From: Moesziomyces globuligerus
Lineage: Eukaryota > Basidiomycota > Ustilaginomycetes > Ustilaginales > Ustilaginaceae
Length of the DNA stretch: 64,000 bases
NCBI GenBank assembly: GCA_030849465.1
Contig: JARVLF010000022.1
Coordinates: 124,001-188,000 of the forward strand
Reading direction: 5' to 3'
The translations under genes and the position numbers were made by a program. The notes below the pieces were generated by a model, which was not told the DNA's origin, made no database searches, and was given only the letters and a program-made list of their open reading frames with translations. Below are positions 45,052 to 54,391 of this stretch, in pieces (position 1 is the first letter of the stretch; the number at the start of each line of letters is the position of its first letter).

Positions 45052-47979
45052 TCAACCGTCGCCGCCCTGGGTCGTGAGCATCTTGTCGCCGCGCTTGACC
45101 TTGCGCAGACGCATGTTGCCGCCGTCGGCCACCTCGAGCTCGTCGGGCGGCGGGCAGAAGTTCATGTACGACTTGGGTTTCTTGGGCGGCAGCGCCACAG
45201 CGCCTCCGGCGGCGCGGATCTGCGGGCTGGCGTACGGCGAGGGCGTAAAGTCGTCGAGCACGTAGCCGTTGTTCTCTTCGTCGTCCTGGGCACCTCCACG
45301 CTGGGCGGTCGAAGTCGTGTCATAGCTGGGAGGAAGAGCAGCCGCGTCCTCGGTCCAGTAAACAATCGGCTGCACCGGGTTGGCGTAGCGCACACCGTGC
45401 TTCTTGCAGTAGAACGAGAAGGCGGCAAAGAAGGCGTTTTTGCGGTAGAAGCGACGGCCCCAGTCCTGCCATGTGTCGGCGTGCGTCATACCGATGGTGC
45501 ACTCCATGGCACGCATGTACTCGATCTTCTGCGGTACAATCGCAGTGCTGGGAATGAACAGTCGCTCCGGCTCGGTCTGGAGCCAGTGGATCATATCGTC
45601 TTCCACCGCATCGAGCTTCTCGAGGGGCGTATTGAAGTCGAACTGTGCCGTGATCGCCTCCCACTGGTAGCCAGAGCGGCGCATGTTGACGATGCTTGTG
45701 CCTGCGAGGATGACGTTGCTGATGTAAACATCTTGGTTGAGCGAATCGACAAAGAGGCAGGAGAGCAGCGACATGCGCTTGACCACGAGGACCGCTTCGC
45801 CGATCTGGATGCGGTCACCCGTATCGAAGGGATGCGTGATGAAGATGAAGATGATCGAGTCAAAGACGTTGGCAGCCGACTCCTTGAAGACGAAGGCAAA
45901 GGCGATGGCGAGCGAGTAGAAGGTGGAGAGCGTTTTGCCAATGTCGACGTTGAAGATGGCGAACGCCTCGAACATGATGATGACAAGCGCGACCACGAAG
46001 AAGATACCGTCGAGCTGACCCACCGCGTGGTTGACATCCTGCATGGACCTGCCCAAGAAGCGGCGTTCCTTGTAGACCTGCATGACCGTGTTCTTGATCT
46101 CAGACTGCGAGATGTCGCCGTTTCCGTCGCGGTCGAAGACGCTGAATGCATCGCGTGCGTCTTCCGGGTTGGGGTAAGCGGACTCAAAGTCGGAGGGGAT
46201 GAGGTAGCTGCGCTTGTGCGAGCCGCGGAAGGCGACGAAGATGGAGCGCGCCAGACGTTTGGCTTCGGCTGGCGAGTTGACGTCGGTGCCAATGCCAAGT
46301 GCCTCGTTGCGGAGCAGACCAAACGGATCGTTCATGGCGACACGCGCGAGGGTGCTGGCCTGACCCGCAGTGGCGTGGATCCGACGCTTGCCGCGAGCTG
46401 CAGTACGGGCAAAGATGTTGGACTTGCCGTCGCCGCGAGCGGGTGCCTGACCTGCGGCAGGCTTGCCTGTTGCAACGTCGATGGCGCGGTCGTTGTCGCC
46501 TGCGTAGGCTGCCTGGTCGGATGGACGCTTCTTGCTGTGCTTTTTGAACCAAGAGCCCTTACTGGAGTTCGAGACGTTGCGCGAGTTGGTGTTGCTTTCA
46601 TCGAGCGCAAAGTCATTGAGCGTCATAGGTGTGGCAGCGCCGCTCACGCTAGGAGAGGCGCGGTTGGAACGCAGGGGGATGCCGAAAGCGGAGCCGGTCT
46701 CGCGAGCCTTGAGCTTGGGCTTGTGGTCGCGAAGCCAGTCGAAGACCTTGAGAGACTTGGTCATCTTTGCGATGCGGTCTGCGTAGGCACTGCGATGGAA
46801 AGACATGGCAATGTGCTTGATGATGACCTTCTCTGCGCAGATGGTGAGGGTGAAGAAGAAGAAGAATTGGATGAGCTGGTAGATGCGGTAGAGGTAGCCA
46901 GCTCTGCTCTGGCGAGGGTTGGATTGGCTGTAGAGGCCGTAGATGGAGTTGAAGATGATGGCCCACGAGCCCCAGCTGAGAGCAGCGTAGCAGACGAGCT
47001 TGAGGTAGTTCTTGATGGCATTGAAGTATTCGGCGAGCGACAAGACACGCTGGCTGGGGCGACCCCAAATGATCTGGATGAGGCCAAGGACGGCCTTGGG
47101 AAAGAGCTCGACGAGGAGATGAATCCACCATTCGACGTGAAGGTTGAAGGCTGCCCAGATGAACCAGGCCTGGACATTGTCGGCGACGAAGTCGCGATGG
47201 CCCTCGTCAGGACCGCGCCTGCGGTAGACATACTGGATGACGATGACGGGGACGAGGAGGCAGCAGGCAAGGATGAGATTGCCGAGGAAAGTGGTCGCGA
47301 GGAAGTTGAGGATCTTCCAGAGACTCAAGCGGCCCATGCGGACCTGTTTTGCCTGTTCGTTCTCGAAGCGGGCAGCCTCGTCGAGATCCTCCTCATCGGA
47401 CCAGTCAAAGTCGCCGTAGTCGCGATCTCCGTTCTCGCTCGAGAGCTCGCTATCTTGTCGCTGGAATGGTGGGCGGTAGGCGAGGTTGGTCTTGTAGTTG
47501 AACGCACCGGGAGTGCGATTGGTCTCGTGGGGAGGGTAATCCGATTTAGGACCGAGACCGGCTGGCTTGGGGAGATTGCGGTCACGGAACTCTGCGAGAG
47601 GATCGGTGATGTTGACGCGTGCGCCCGCCGTGCCTGGACGTGAGTTGGGGTTCGAGTTGGGATTCGAGTTGGTTGTGGAGCTTGCAAGGATGCTCGCGTC
47701 GTGGGTGCCGCGAGCAGCGTCTTTGCGATCGGTTGAAGACGCTTTGTGACCGGCCGCACTCACATCGCCAGAGGCGAGCGCAGCGAGGGCGGCATCGCGC
47801 ACCATGTGCTGATCGGTGTGAGAAGCATGGTCGACCAGGTTGGACTGACTGGCATAGATGGGCGGCATGGAGTCGATCGGATTCTGGTCGTGGTATGGTG
47901 GTGATGCTGGTCCGTTGTGCAGGAAGCTGTCGGCAAGAGACTCTTGCGAGCGCAGACCGGCTCGCGGCTGCTGCGACAT
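45052..47979 (-). CDS. MscS-type mechanosensitive channel with EF-hand (Msy1/Msy2-like)
   Basis: This 975-residue membrane protein belongs to the fungal MscS-like group; fission yeast Msy1 and Msy2 lie in the ER and control calcium during hypo-osmotic swelling. An N-terminal disordered region of about 230 residues precedes membrane segments (FLATTFLGNLILACCLLVPVIVIQYVY and others) with a cytosolic loop. An EF-hand with a full DRDGNGDISQSE loop sits just before the pore part. The MscS core follows: FFVVALVIIMFEAFAIF, FVFKESAANVFDSIIFIFITHPFDTGDRI (the pore-proximal signature), and LNQDVYISNVIL. The C-terminal tail is cytosolic and proline-rich. The start at 47979 is the first ATG. The gene contains almost no TTA, CTA or TCA codons, which leaves a long open antisense frame. 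Confidence 0.93.
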   Translation of the reverse strand: MSQQPRAGLRSQESLADSFLHNGPASPPYHDQNPIDSMPPIYASQSNLVDHASHTDQHMVRDAALAALASGDVSAAGHKASSTDRKDAARGTHDASILASSTTNSNPNSNPNSRPGTAGARVNITDPLAEFRDRNLPKPAGLGPKSDYPPHETNRTPGAFNYKTNLAYRPPFQRQDSELSSENGDRDYGDFDWSDEEDLDEAARFENEQAKQVRMGRLSLWKILNFLATTFLGNLILACCLLVPVIVIQYVYRRRGPDEGHRDFVADNVQAWFIWAAFNLHVEWWIHLLVELFPKAVLGLIQIIWGRPSQRVLSLAEYFNAIKNYLKLVCYAALSWGSWAIIFNSIYGLYSQSNPRQSRAGYLYRIYQLIQFFFFFTLTICAEKVIIKHIAMSFHRSAYADRIAKMTKSLKVFDWLRDHKPKLKARETGSAFGIPLRSNRASPSVSGAATPMTLNDFALDESNTNSRNVSNSSKGSWFKKHSKKRPSDQAAYAGDNDRAIDVATGKPAAGQAPARGDGKSNIFARTAARGKRRIHATAGQASTLARVAMNDPFGLLRNEALGIGTDVNSPAEAKRLARSIFVAFRGSHKRSYLIPSDFESAYPNPEDARDAFSVFDRDGNGDISQSEIKNTVMQVYKERRFLGRSMQDVNHAVGQLDGIFFVVALVIIMFEAFAIFNVDIGKTLSTFYSLAIAFAFVFKESAANVFDSIIFIFITHPFDTGDRIQIGEAVLVVKRMSLLSCLFVDSLNQDVYISNVILAGTSIVNMRRSGYQWEAITAQFDFNTPLEKLDAVEDDMIHWLQTEPERLFIPSTAIVPQKIEYMRAMECTIGMTHADTWQDWGRRFYRKNAFFAAFSFYCKKHGVRYANPVQPIVYWTEDAAALPPSYDTTSTAQRGGAQDDEENNGYVLDDFTPSPYASPQIRAAGGAVALPPKKPKSYMNFCPPPDELEVADGGNMRLRKVKRGDKMLTTQGGDG

Positions 47980-49142
47980 GCTTGGGATCGTGAGTGATCA
48001 GCGGCGCGCGAGGGTTTGCGACAAGCGTGGAGGATGGCGGGTGAGGATGAGGAGATACCTTGGAGCTTCGTGTGGACGGATGTTGCTTCTACGAGATGAA
48101 GCGCTGGTGCAGATCGCGTCGGTTGGAAGCACGGGCAGGATGAAGCGCGCTTGCACCTTCTGACCAGCAGTAGGGCGAGATCGAGCTCGGTGGTGTAGTC
48201 GAGGAACACGGTGAATTCACGACGAGCTGTTCCTCGAGCGCAATGATGGAAGTGGTGAAGCAGGACGACAACGACATGGGCTCGTGCTGGCAATATTCAC
48301 ACTGTGCCGCCAAGCCTCGGCGAGCAAGAAGCACATGATCGCCTGCATCCCAAAGTCTAAAGTCACACGCCGGCATGACAAAATGTGACAAAATGTGACG
48401 ACAGCGCTTCGCAGCTCCCCAAAATCCAAATCAAAAGGAAATTGGGATTTATTAATATTTTTTATTTTTGAGGGTGTGCTCGCACCCTACCAGGGATCAC
48501 CCTGCCACCCGATCTGCGTTGGCGGATCAGCCTTCGCGTGACGTCGGTTGATCTGCCGAGCGGCAAGGCGTTGTCGACCCTCAACTTCGTGCACACCACA
48601 CCCTCCGTCCTCGTTCAGCGCCGAAGCGAAGAGCTCTCTGTCGACATCTGTCAGGCCAGGGAGTAGGTGCTTGCAAAAGGCAGGCCAATGGCGCTTTGGG
48701 TTGGCGCATCGAGATGGGCTGCGGGTCGGCGTACAGGGGCCAACACACCGACGTCGTCGCCACATGCACCTGCAACCCCCGAAATTCAAGCCGCAGCCGC
48801 CGCTCATGCATCTGCGCACAGCTCCTGGAAAGTGGCCGAGCTGGCAACGCTTTTTTTTTTGCTGATTTTGTTGGCTATGATGGCTCCACATCGTTGACTT
48901 TCTCGATCGGCCTAACATCAGAGAGGCATTTTCTCCGCTCCACCTCGTTCGGTGCTCGAAGCTCTTTGCCGAAATCCGCAGCTGCTCTGGCCCGAAGCAA
49001 CACTGTCGTCCCCAAAAGCATGTGGCTCACCAAAGTCACCTAGGCCTCCTTCATCCACCACACTTGCAGCTCGGCGAGGAAGCGTCTTGAGCGACATGTT
49101 GCCACCTCGTACAACGCAGTAATTGATCTGTTGCCGTCCACC
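47980..49142. other. divergent intergenic region with an AT-rich island
   Basis: No gene is supported between the channel and cyclin genes. At 48421-48475 the sequence is strikingly AT-rich (aaatcaaaaggaaattggga, then ttattaatattttttatttt), in contrast to the surroundings. A direct repeat of gacaaaatgtgac lies just before it (48377-48400). A T10 run is at 48851-48860. The island could be a nucleosome-free promoter or a replication origin. Confidence 0.5.
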
Positions 49143-51218
49143 ATGCCGGCCCAGTCACAGAGGCATGCGCTCGCTCCCGAGGGCAACGCCTGGGCAAATC
49201 AAGCAAGGCATGCTTCTTCCTACGCATCACAACAGCCAATACCCTCCCACGCCCTGCCTTTCAGCTCTAAGGTCCAATCCATGGCACCGTCTGTGCCACT
49301 AGAGGCCGTCTCCGCTGGCGATGAGCCATCTGCCATTCCCACCTTCTCGCACGTTTCCTACTTTACTGCGATCCAGCTCGAGACGCTCTATGACCAGCGC
49401 CGTGGTGCGCGCATGTCGGCATCCACCTGGCAGACCAACCGCGACCTCGCCACCGGCTTCATTCAATCTGTCGCATCGCGTCTAGGCTTTCCGCAGCGCA
49501 CCACCGCAACCGCACAGCAGATCTACCAGCGCTTCCATCTCTTCTATCCGCCTTCGGACTTCCTCCTTCACGAGATTGCAGTCGCTTCCCTCTTTGTCGC
49601 CGCCAAGCTCAACGACACGCACAAAAAGCCGAGAGACATCCTTCTCGCCAGCTACGCCCTTCGCTATCCGCAGCTCGTCCGAGGTGCTTCCACCGCCGCC
49701 GATGCTCCCGGCCCTTCCGCATCCAAGGATGCAACTCATGCGGACGAAATCACCTTCCCCACGCTCGCCGGACAGAAGCGTAAACACGCCGTCGCAAACA
49801 CTGGCGAGAACGCCGCGGTCAGACCGCTGGCTATGGCGATCGGCAGCGTCGCAGAGGCCGACATCGACCCCGCCCTCTTGGAAGGCGATCGCAAACGGCT
49901 GCTCGGCCTCGAGAAACTCATCCTCGAGTGTTTGTGCTTCAACTTCCACTCGAACGCAAACGCAACGCTCAAGATGGTCATCAAGCTCGGCAGGAAGTGC
50001 GACATGCACAAGTCGTTCATCCGCACCGCATGGAAGATCGCCGCCGACCTCTTCCGCACCCCGGCTCCACTCCAGTATCCACCCAACGTCATCGCTGCTG
50101 CAGCGCTCTACGCCGCTGCTCTCCTCGCGCGCCCTCCTGCCCGTTCGGCAACATCGAAGCAGGCCAAGTCCACTGAAGCTGCAGCGGAAAAGCAAGAGCT
50201 TCAGAAGGCCGATCCCATCACGGCGTTCCTCACCAGCATCCGGGCGGTCTCGGCATCTACAACACCGATGCCGACGGGTGAGGAAGGACCGGTGCGGATT
50301 CCGCTATCGGAGTCGGCACCGCAGTGCGATCCCACCTACCACATCCTCATTGAAGACGTCGAGGAGAGCGTACACGAGCTGCTCGATCTGTATCTGGCAT
50401 GTGCGGCGCAGCTGCCGCCTTCGATCTACATGGCCTCGGCTCTAGCTGCACACGGTGCAGGCGGGAGTGCAGCGGCGACACCGTCGCCAATGTCGCCCGC
50501 GGATCCGATCGACGCGTACAACGCTTCGCCTTCATCATCGGCGGGGCTGAGCGATCCTTCGGTGCCGCAACCTGCGAATGCACGCCGAAAGCTCAAGCAG
50601 TACGAATACTCGCCGCCGCCGTTCGGACTCGTCGAGTGGCTCAACTCGTCGCGCTGCTCGCAGCTCCAGAGTCAGGTTCAGCCTGACAGAGCGTCGTCCA
50701 AGAGGGGCGGAGGCGCGGCGCAGGCGAGTGCGGATCCAACGTTGCCGACCAAGGAACTTTCGGCACTGCTGACGGATCTCAAGATCTACCTGCGCGGCAT
50801 CGAGTACGACCGTCAAAGGAGTGACGATGCCTTTCTCGCAGAACTGGGCATCTTGGCTCAGGTTAATGTGGTGCCCCATCCGGCAGCAGGAGTCGCTGCC
50901 GTCGAGCCGGCTTCGGTCAGCGGTGGAGCAGGAGGAGCAGGTGCCAAGACGGTGGCGATTCAACTTGAGCCCATCAACGGCGCTGGCGTCGATGCTTTGG
51001 CTAAGCTCGACGACCAGCGTAGCCAGGTGGTCAAGCGCATCCAACGCCGCAAGCTCGTCTCGGCCCTGCGGGTCACGTTTGTCGAACCCGAGGTCGAAAA
51101 ACGCCCTCCATCCTCACATCCTGCGATCCAGAGCGTCCCGCCGCCAGTGCCAGTGGCAGATGGAGCACAAGGCGGCAAGCGCAACCGCATCGAAAACGCC
51201 AAACGCTACCTCTTCTAG
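49143..51218 (+). CDS. CTK2: cyclin subunit of CTD kinase (Ctk2/cyclin K type)
   Basis: Ctk2 with its kinase Ctk1 phosphorylates Ser2 of the RNA polymerase II C-terminal domain in the nucleus. The product has 691 residues, much longer than yeast Ctk2 (about 320). The first cyclin fold (about residues 70-290) begins STWQTNRDLATGFIQSVASRLGFPQRT and has RFHLFYPPSDFLLHEIAVASLFVAAKLNDTHKKPRDIL. A Ser/Ala-rich insert of about 80 residues splits it, then RLLGLEKLILECLCFNFHSN leads into the second fold (TAWKIAADLFRTP...PNVIAAAALYAAALL). The C-terminal half is mostly disordered and ends KRNRIENAKRYLF. The start at 49143 has context tccaccATGccg. Assignment to Ctk2 rather than cyclin T/K is by the LEKLILE..FNF region. 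Confidence 0.8.
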   Translation: MPAQSQRHALAPEGNAWANQARHASSYASQQPIPSHALPFSSKVQSMAPSVPLEAVSAGDEPSAIPTFSHVSYFTAIQLETLYDQRRGARMSASTWQTNRDLATGFIQSVASRLGFPQRTTATAQQIYQRFHLFYPPSDFLLHEIAVASLFVAAKLNDTHKKPRDILLASYALRYPQLVRGASTAADAPGPSASKDATHADEITFPTLAGQKRKHAVANTGENAAVRPLAMAIGSVAEADIDPALLEGDRKRLLGLEKLILECLCFNFHSNANATLKMVIKLGRKCDMHKSFIRTAWKIAADLFRTPAPLQYPPNVIAAAALYAAALLARPPARSATSKQAKSTEAAAEKQELQKADPITAFLTSIRAVSASTTPMPTGEEGPVRIPLSESAPQCDPTYHILIEDVEESVHELLDLYLACAAQLPPSIYMASALAAHGAGGSAAATPSPMSPADPIDAYNASPSSSAGLSDPSVPQPANARRKLKQYEYSPPPFGLVEWLNSSRCSQLQSQVQPDRASSKRGGGAAQASADPTLPTKELSALLTDLKIYLRGIEYDRQRSDDAFLAELGILAQVNVVPHPAAGVAAVEPASVSGGAGGAGAKTVAIQLEPINGAGVDALAKLDDQRSQVVKRIQRRKLVSALRVTFVEPEVEKRPPSSHPAIQSVPPPVPVADGAQGGKRNRIENAKRYLF

Positions 51219-51934
51219 TCTCTCACCCCAAATTCAACTTGCACACGGCATCTCGCTGGAAAGAAACGTTTGATTGAAAGGCAATGGCGACAGAAGGGGG
51301 TTGGAAAGAATGACGGCAACGATTTCTTGCCCGGAAGCGGTAGAGGCAAATGACCAGCTAGCCAGGTAATGTGTATATCATGCTCGCAACCCTACCAGCC
51401 CGCCCAGAGGCGAACTAGTAGGGCCGTTGCTCTTTCCCGTTTTTCCCTCAACCAGATGTCCACTGAAAAAAAGGACACTGTGATGAATATAACGGGAGGA
51501 CGAAACCTCAACACAACAAAGAAGCAAGAGAGAAAGCGAGAAAGAGCCAAGCGGAGGAAAGAATAGGGAAGGAATGGGCAAGGATATGGAAGGGGAAGGC
51601 AGGGACAAGAAGGAGGGAAGACACTCGACACAGGCGAGCCCCATGGGGAAAATCGTCGACCAGATGGCCACCATCGACGACGATGGGCAGCGAGGCCGCC
51701 ACGTCAGCGGCGCGCAGCAAGTCGATTCGGTATCTTACAATTAGACTGGAGGTTGCGGGCTTGAGTGGTACAAAGAGAGAGCGGTGTTGGCAGCTTGAAG
51801 AGTTGAAAAAGGGCGATGCAATGCTTGGCGGAAACGGGTCGGACGACGGATCAAAGGAGAGTCGAGCAGGGTGGTGGTACAATGCTGGCTGGAACAGCGA
51901 CGGATCAAAAGAATCAAAAAGGCGGAAGGGTGGT
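51219..51934. other. convergent intergenic region
   Basis: This stretch between the stops of the cyclin and TMBIM5-like genes holds purine-rich sequence (about 51520-51620, many GGAAG and GAAAG). It contains no supported gene. It must hold both 3' ends. Confidence 0.45.
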
Positions 51935-53062
51935 TCACTTGCGGCGGCTCTGCTGCATGCCGAGGATCTGGACCATCCTGACAAAGATGTTGATAAAGTC
52001 GAGCTCGAGGCTGATCGACTCGGCGAGCGGGTCGCCCTGCGAATAGCCGGCGCGCACCATCTGGGCGTGCTTGAGGATTCGTTGCGTGTCGTAGAGGACA
52101 AACGCACCGAACACGGCAAGACCGCCGTACAGCGAGAGCGCCTCGGTAGCGGCGAGCGTGCGGAATGCGGTGCGCGGCAGGATCATGGGAGCAAGCGACG
52201 AAAGCGCGACGATGGTGACACCGGCCAGCAGCGGGCCACCCATCCAGAGGTACTTGTCCTCCTTGGCCGTGGCACCGACGTAGCAGAGCGAGCCGACGAG
52301 ACCGGCGGTGTAGAGCGCCGCCCGCGACAAGACGGCCGGGTTGAGGAAGAGTAGCGGGCTCAACACGGCCGCTTGCGAGGCGTTGAAGAGGAGCCACGAC
52401 GGCACCTTGAGCGGGTGACCGGGCGGAAGCGACGTGGCACCGATCATGCCGCCGATGCTGGCGACCAGGCCGACACCGAGCACGAGCCAAGGGTTGGCCA
52501 TCATGACACGCTGCGAGACGCCGTAGCGGTGAAGACCGACAGCCGCAGCACCGGTAAGGGTGAGGCCACCGGCGAGGTACATGAAGGTGCTGTGGAGGTA
52601 GCTGGCCTCGACGGGATGCAACGAGTCGCGCGTTTCACGGTTGAAAAACATGTTGGCGGCGAAGGCAGTGCCGCCGATGATGCCGAGGCTGGTCAGGGCA
52701 CGGGTCCAGCCGCCCGGCTGCGAGATGCTGGTAGGCGCACTGGCGGAGGGGGCAGCGTGGGGTGCTGCAAAGGCGAATCGCCCGCCCGAGCCGCTGCCGC
52801 CGTTGGGACGGAAGGGGCTGGTTCGAACGCCTCGAAGCTGCATCTGAGCGTTGGGGAGAGCCTTGGGCGCCGAAAGCTGCGCACGGCTTGTGGATGCAAG
52901 CGTGGAGTTGGCACCCTTGGCCGCCGAAGAGAGCGAGCGCCATGGCTGAGCGTGAGCACCGGTGCGACCGGCGGTGGCGATGGACGACGCGGTCGAAGAT
53001 CGAGCCGCCAGCAACGAGCTCTGCAGCGAACGCTGCAATGTCTGGAAGGATGGCCTCAACAT
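51935..53062 (-). CDS. mitochondrial Bax-inhibitor-like membrane protein (TMBIM5/GHITM family)
   Basis: GHITM/TMBIM5 is an inner-membrane protein that shapes cristae and affects ion exchange in animals. The 375-residue product has an acid-free Arg/Ser/Ala-rich leader of about 75 residues (MLRPSFQTLQRSLQSSLLAARS) and a linker. It then has about eight hydrophobic segments with YLHSTFMYLAGGLTLTGAAAVG, SWLLFNASQAAVLSPLLFL and FGAFVLYDTQRILKHAQ. The last is the family signature (a D-T-Q near the end, followed by SLELDFINIFVRMVQIL). There is no intron. The matrix leader separates it from the ER-located Bax inhibitor 1. Confidence 0.9.
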   Translation of the reverse strand: MLRPSFQTLQRSLQSSLLAARSSTASSIATAGRTGAHAQPWRSLSSAAKGANSTLASTSRAQLSAPKALPNAQMQLRGVRTSPFRPNGGSGSGGRFAFAAPHAAPSASAPTSISQPGGWTRALTSLGIIGGTAFAANMFFNRETRDSLHPVEASYLHSTFMYLAGGLTLTGAAAVGLHRYGVSQRVMMANPWLVLGVGLVASIGGMIGATSLPPGHPLKVPSWLLFNASQAAVLSPLLFLNPAVLSRAALYTAGLVGSLCYVGATAKEDKYLWMGGPLLAGVTIVALSSLAPMILPRTAFRTLAATEALSLYGGLAVFGAFVLYDTQRILKHAQMVRAGYSQGDPLAESISLELDFINIFVRMVQILGMQQSRRK

Positions 53063-54391
53063 GGGGCTAGGAAAGGCGAGATGCGCCAGCCTACTTGCCT
53101 GGTGTGAGTGTGAATGCGAGGGGTAAACGTCGAAGCTGGTTGAGTGGACAGTGGAAGCGGACTCTTGACGGGCTGGCGAAGTGTCCTGCTCTTGGATGGA
53201 CGAGTGGAGGATGGAGATCGACCCAAGGCCATGCGGAGCTCATATACCCCTTCCGACTGACGAAGCTGCTGACAACCACGCGGCTCTTGCTCTCATCCGA
53301 GTTGCTGTGAGGATTTTCTGGCGACCTCCACCTCGCAACCAATCAGCCCGTCGCGCTTTCTGGTTTTGCTGAGTGCGCTGCGGCGGATGGGGCCGCCCGA
53401 AGCCTAGCAATTTCTATTTTCTCTCAGCTGCTGCAGCCCGATCACAACCAGGCAGGCAAAGCCTAGCCAGTGCCACTTCTGGAGTCCGCCTCGCGACTCG
53501 TGCGATAGAATGGTCCATCCCGCTTCGCGTCTCGACGTGACGTCCAGCGCCGACTTCATTTGGCCCTCGCACGCTGCTGTGCCGAAAATTTTTCGAAGGA
53601 AGCGCCCCTTGCCAGACGCAGCCAGACACAGCACATCGCTTCAGCAGCCCGTACTCGCCCCTGTAGCTTGGCACGCATCTGCCAAGTCACTTCTGGGTGC
53701 ACTGCAAGCACTGTCTGTGGCTCGAGAAGCAACGCAGTCAACCATCTCGACAGGAACTCCTCGCCTGTGGTCTCCCAGTCAACGTTGGTCCTGAGTTTCT
53801 GGGAGTTTCTGGTCAAAGCCGATTTCTCAAGGGAGTTTTTTTCTTGGTGGCTCTTGTGGAGAGGCCCGTGAGTTGAGGGCGACACGCGCGCCTCGCCCGC
53901 CCACACACGCAAGTGCACACGCACAAGCAAACGATTCCCAAAAAAAAAAGTGTTCCTTTGGCCGAGAGACACACAGCACTCGCATTGAACTTTTTTTTTT
54001 TTTCTTTTCTTCTCAGCCCTCTCTGTCTCTGCGGCAGCTCGCTGCTGGCTAGTCGAACGGCGCACTTTCTTCTTGAAGCTCGGACTCGGAAACCGTCGAC
54101 TTCTTCATCCCGCACCTCATCCGCTCGCAACTTTCTTCCTCCTCTCCATCCTCCCCTCCCTCCCCGTCTTTGCCCTCGCTTATCCATCCGCGGATACTTT
54201 CGAGGCTTTCTCATACCCCCCCTCTCATCACGTTGCTATTCTGCCTCCTTACGTGGGCATCCCAGCAAGCCAGGCGTCTCGTCGCCGCGCCATCGTTCGC
54301 CCGTAACCCGAGCGCGAACGCCATCTACGATCAGCTCCATCGCACAAGTGCTGAGCTAGGCCGAAGCTAGTCGGTCGCACCAACCATCGTC
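53063..54391. other. divergent intergenic region, KAP123 leader
   Basis: No gene is supported. An A-run (about 53939-53949) and a longer T-run (about 53991-54003) stand about 40 bp apart and could pair as a hairpin. The final 300 bp before KAP123 are pyrimidine-rich, as expected for a promoter and leader of a highly expressed gene. Confidence 0.45.

Noticed and set aside
44833..47643. 936-residue plus-strand frame opposite the MscS-type channel
   Set aside because: In-register antisense shadow of a gene with clear membrane and EF-hand signatures.
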